Source: Devosia sp. (lineage in GTDB: Bacteria; Pseudomonadota; Alphaproteobacteria; Rhizobiales; Devosiaceae). Taken from it: a DNA stretch of 6,891 nt. The stretch spans positions 1-6,891 of the forward strand of contig JANXSI010000204.1 in the NCBI GenBank assembly GCA_025352765.1. Direction: 5' to 3'. Shown here one piece after another: positions 5,709 through 6,891 of this stretch (positions are counted from its first letter, which is position 1; the number at the start of each line of letters is the position of its first letter). A program made the translations under genes and the position numbers. The notes under the pieces are model-generated. The model saw only the letters and a list, made by a program, of their open reading frames with translations, did no database searches and was not told the origin of the DNA.

Positions 5709-6751
5709 CCATCAAGGTTCTCATCGTCGACGACTCGGCGCTCATTCGCGAGGTTCTGACGCGCACGCTTGGGCGCGACAACGACATTGTCGTGGTCGGG
5801 ACTGCCGAGGATCCGATCGCCGCCCGCGAGAAGATCAAGACCCTCAACCCCGACGTGGTGACGCTCGACATCGAGATGCCCAACATGAATGGGCTGGCGT
5901 TCCTCGACAAGCTGATGCGCCTGCACCCGCTGCCGGTGGTCATGGTGTCGACGCTCACCAAGAAGGGCGCCAGTGAAACGCTGCTGGCGCTTGAACTGGG
6001 CGCCGTGGACTTCGTCGCAAAGCCCTCCGCCGATCTGGCCGGCGGGATCGAGGCGTTCGGTCACAACCTGCGCGAAAAAGTCCGGGCCGCAGCTCATTCT
6101 GACGTGCGTGGGCGCTCCAGCCGGCCCGCCGTGCCGCCGCAGAAGCTGAGGACTGCGGCTGCCCCGCGCGGCGCGCTGATTGCGATCGGCGCTTCGACGG
6201 GTGGCGTGGAGGCGATCCGCGTCGTGCTCGGCGACATGCCGACAGACTGTCCGCCGATCGTTATCGCGCAACACATGCCGGTCGGCTTCACTCAGCGTTT
6301 TGCTGCTCGCCTCAATGAACTCAGCGAGATCGCCGTTCTAGAGGCCGAAGATCGGATGCCGCTCGAGCCGGGAAAGGCTTATGTGGCCCGCGGTGACTGG
6401 CATTTGCGAGTCGAGCGCAGTTCGGGGCAGCTCAAGTGCAGGCTGTCGCAGAACGAGCTCACCTCCGGCCATCGCCCCAGTGTGGATGTGCTGTTTGAGT
6501 CGGTGGCACAGCAGGTCGGACCGATGGCGGTAGGTGCAATCCTGACGGGCATGGGGCGAGACGGCGCTCGTGGACTTAAGATGATGCGCGACGCAGGAGC
6601 CTATACGGTCGGACAATCGCCGGCCTCGGCCCTGGTCTACGGTATGCCGCGCGTGGCTTTCGAAGAGGGGGCCGTTGTCGAGCAGGCGCCGGTCGAACAG
6701 ATCGCCTCCAAGCTCGCTGCCGCGCTCAACCGGATCAAGTCTGCCGCGTAG
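5705..6751 (+). CDS. cheB: Chemoreceptor methylesterase/deamidase response regulator CheB
   Basis: CheB removes receptor methyl groups and deamidates glutamines; CheA phosphorylation of its receiver domain stimulates it. The start at 5705 is set by the ATGA overlap with the cheR stop and by GAAGGA (5693-5698) 6 bases upstream; the frame is open further upstream but that part is antisense-like and overlaps cheR. The 348-residue product has a receiver domain (1-125) with the acidic pair D9-D10, phospho-acceptor D55 in LDIEMP, T83 and K106. A Pro/Arg-rich linker (about 131-155) follows, then the esterase domain. The catalytic triad is S164 (IGASTGG), H190 (AQHMP) and D286 (GMGRDGARG), at the same numbers as in the Salmonella enzyme. 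Nothing is missing, so it should be active. Translational coupling with cheR fits balanced adaptation enzymes. Confidence 0.98.
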   Translation: MTIKVLIVDDSALIREVLTRTLGRDNDIVVVGTAEDPIAAREKIKTLNPDVVTLDIEMPNMNGLAFLDKLMRLHPLPVVMVSTLTKKGASETLLALELGAVDFVAKPSADLAGGIEAFGHNLREKVRAAAHSDVRGRSSRPAVPPQKLRTAAAPRGALIAIGASTGGVEAIRVVLGDMPTDCPPIVIAQHMPVGFTQRFAARLNELSEIAVLEAEDRMPLEPGKAYVARGDWHLRVERSSGQLKCRLSQNELTSGHRPSVDVLFESVAQQVGPMAVGAILTGMGRDGARGLKMMRDAGAYTVGQSPASALVYGMPRVAFEEGAVVEQAPVEQIASKLAAALNRIKSAA

Positions 6752-6841
6752 GTCGTCCGATTGATGGAATCGTAACGCTTTATGCCTAGCGTGAACTCTG
6801 TGCCCTGATCGGTTCGACGGCACGAAAAAGGTCAGCCTACA
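6752..6841 (+). promoter_or_regulatory. Intergenic gap between cheB and cheY, possible promoter/regulatory region
   Basis: This 90-bp non-coding gap holds AAAAAGG (6825-6831), the likely ribosome-binding site for cheY, and a small inverted repeat ACGCT/AGCGT (6775-6779 with 6788-6792). The gap is long compared with the cheR-cheB overlap, so a separate cheY promoter is possible, but no convincing -35/-10 pair is visible. Confidence 0.35.
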
Positions 6842-6891
6842 ATGCCAAAAGCAAGCGATGTCAGCGTGATGATCGTCGATGACCAGCAGTC
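6842..6891 (+). CDS. cheY: CheY-type single-domain response regulator, 5' end only
   Basis: Only 16 full codons are visible (MPKASDVSVMIVDDQQ), cut by the window's right edge. The beta-1 strand VMIVDD, with the acidic Asp pair that binds Mg2+ in receiver domains, directly followed by QQ and probably Ser, is characteristic of a response regulator. Its position after cheB in a che cluster makes CheY the likely identity, with the flagellar switch as the presumed target. The phospho-accepting Asp and switch residues lie outside the window, so another receiver protein cannot be excluded. The ATG is preceded by AAAAAGG at a spacing of 10 bases. Confidence 0.8.
   Translation, partial: MPKASDVSVMIVDDQQ

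Noticed and set aside
5669..6274. - strand open frame of 201 codons opposite cheB
   Set aside because: It is antisense to the well conserved receiver and linker of CheB, and the product is His/Arg-rich without domain features.
6775..6792. ACGCT/AGCGT inverted repeat after cheB as a terminator
   Set aside because: The stem is only 5 bp with an 8-base loop and no following T-run.

Overview
This window is a GC-rich piece of a bacterial chromosome that carries most of one chemotaxis (che) signalling cluster. The protein sequences look alphaproteobacterial. The CheA dimerisation/kinase junction reads AIRAQPVKSVFSRMPR rather than the enterobacterial form, CheD is present, the receptor tip reads FRTN, and no enterobacterial-type cheZ is visible. 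Hyphomicrobiales (Rhizobiales-like) is my best guess below class level, but this is inference and the genus cannot be read from the window.

Layout from left to right: the 3' part of cheA (its P1/P2 end lies beyond the left edge) and cheW, both on the + strand and 22 bp apart. A strong hairpin terminator follows cheW. Next comes a small gene on the - strand (117 aa), convergent with cheW and divergent from cheD. Then a + strand block: cheD, a membrane methyl-accepting-chemotaxis-type receptor (508 aa), cheR, cheB (its ATG overlaps the cheR stop) and the first 16 codons of a CheY-type receiver at the right edge. The gaps before the receptor (89 bp) and before cheY (90 bp) could hold promoters. 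cheR-cheB is clearly translationally coupled.

Together the genes encode a nearly complete excitation and adaptation circuit. The receptor and CheW activate CheA. CheA phosphorylates CheY (output) and CheB. CheR methylates receptors, while CheB (demethylation/deamidation) and CheD (glutamine deamidation) reset them.

The most interesting element is the reverse-strand 117-aa protein. It has no obvious enterobacterial homologue, but it carries a Q-D-x-x-x-Q motif in a predicted helix, like the catalytic motif of CheZ and of the rhizobial protein CheT. It ends in DVDLF, and the CheD encoded across the divergent intergenic region ends in DIELF. I propose it as a CheZ/CheT-like phosphatase candidate, with the shared C-terminal peptide as a possible docking motif. 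The receptor is also unusual: it has almost no periplasmic loop, a PAS-like cytoplasmic region, no clear Glu/Gln methylation pairs and no CheR-tethering pentapeptide.

I see no RNA genes, CRISPR arrays, insertion sequences or other mobile elements.
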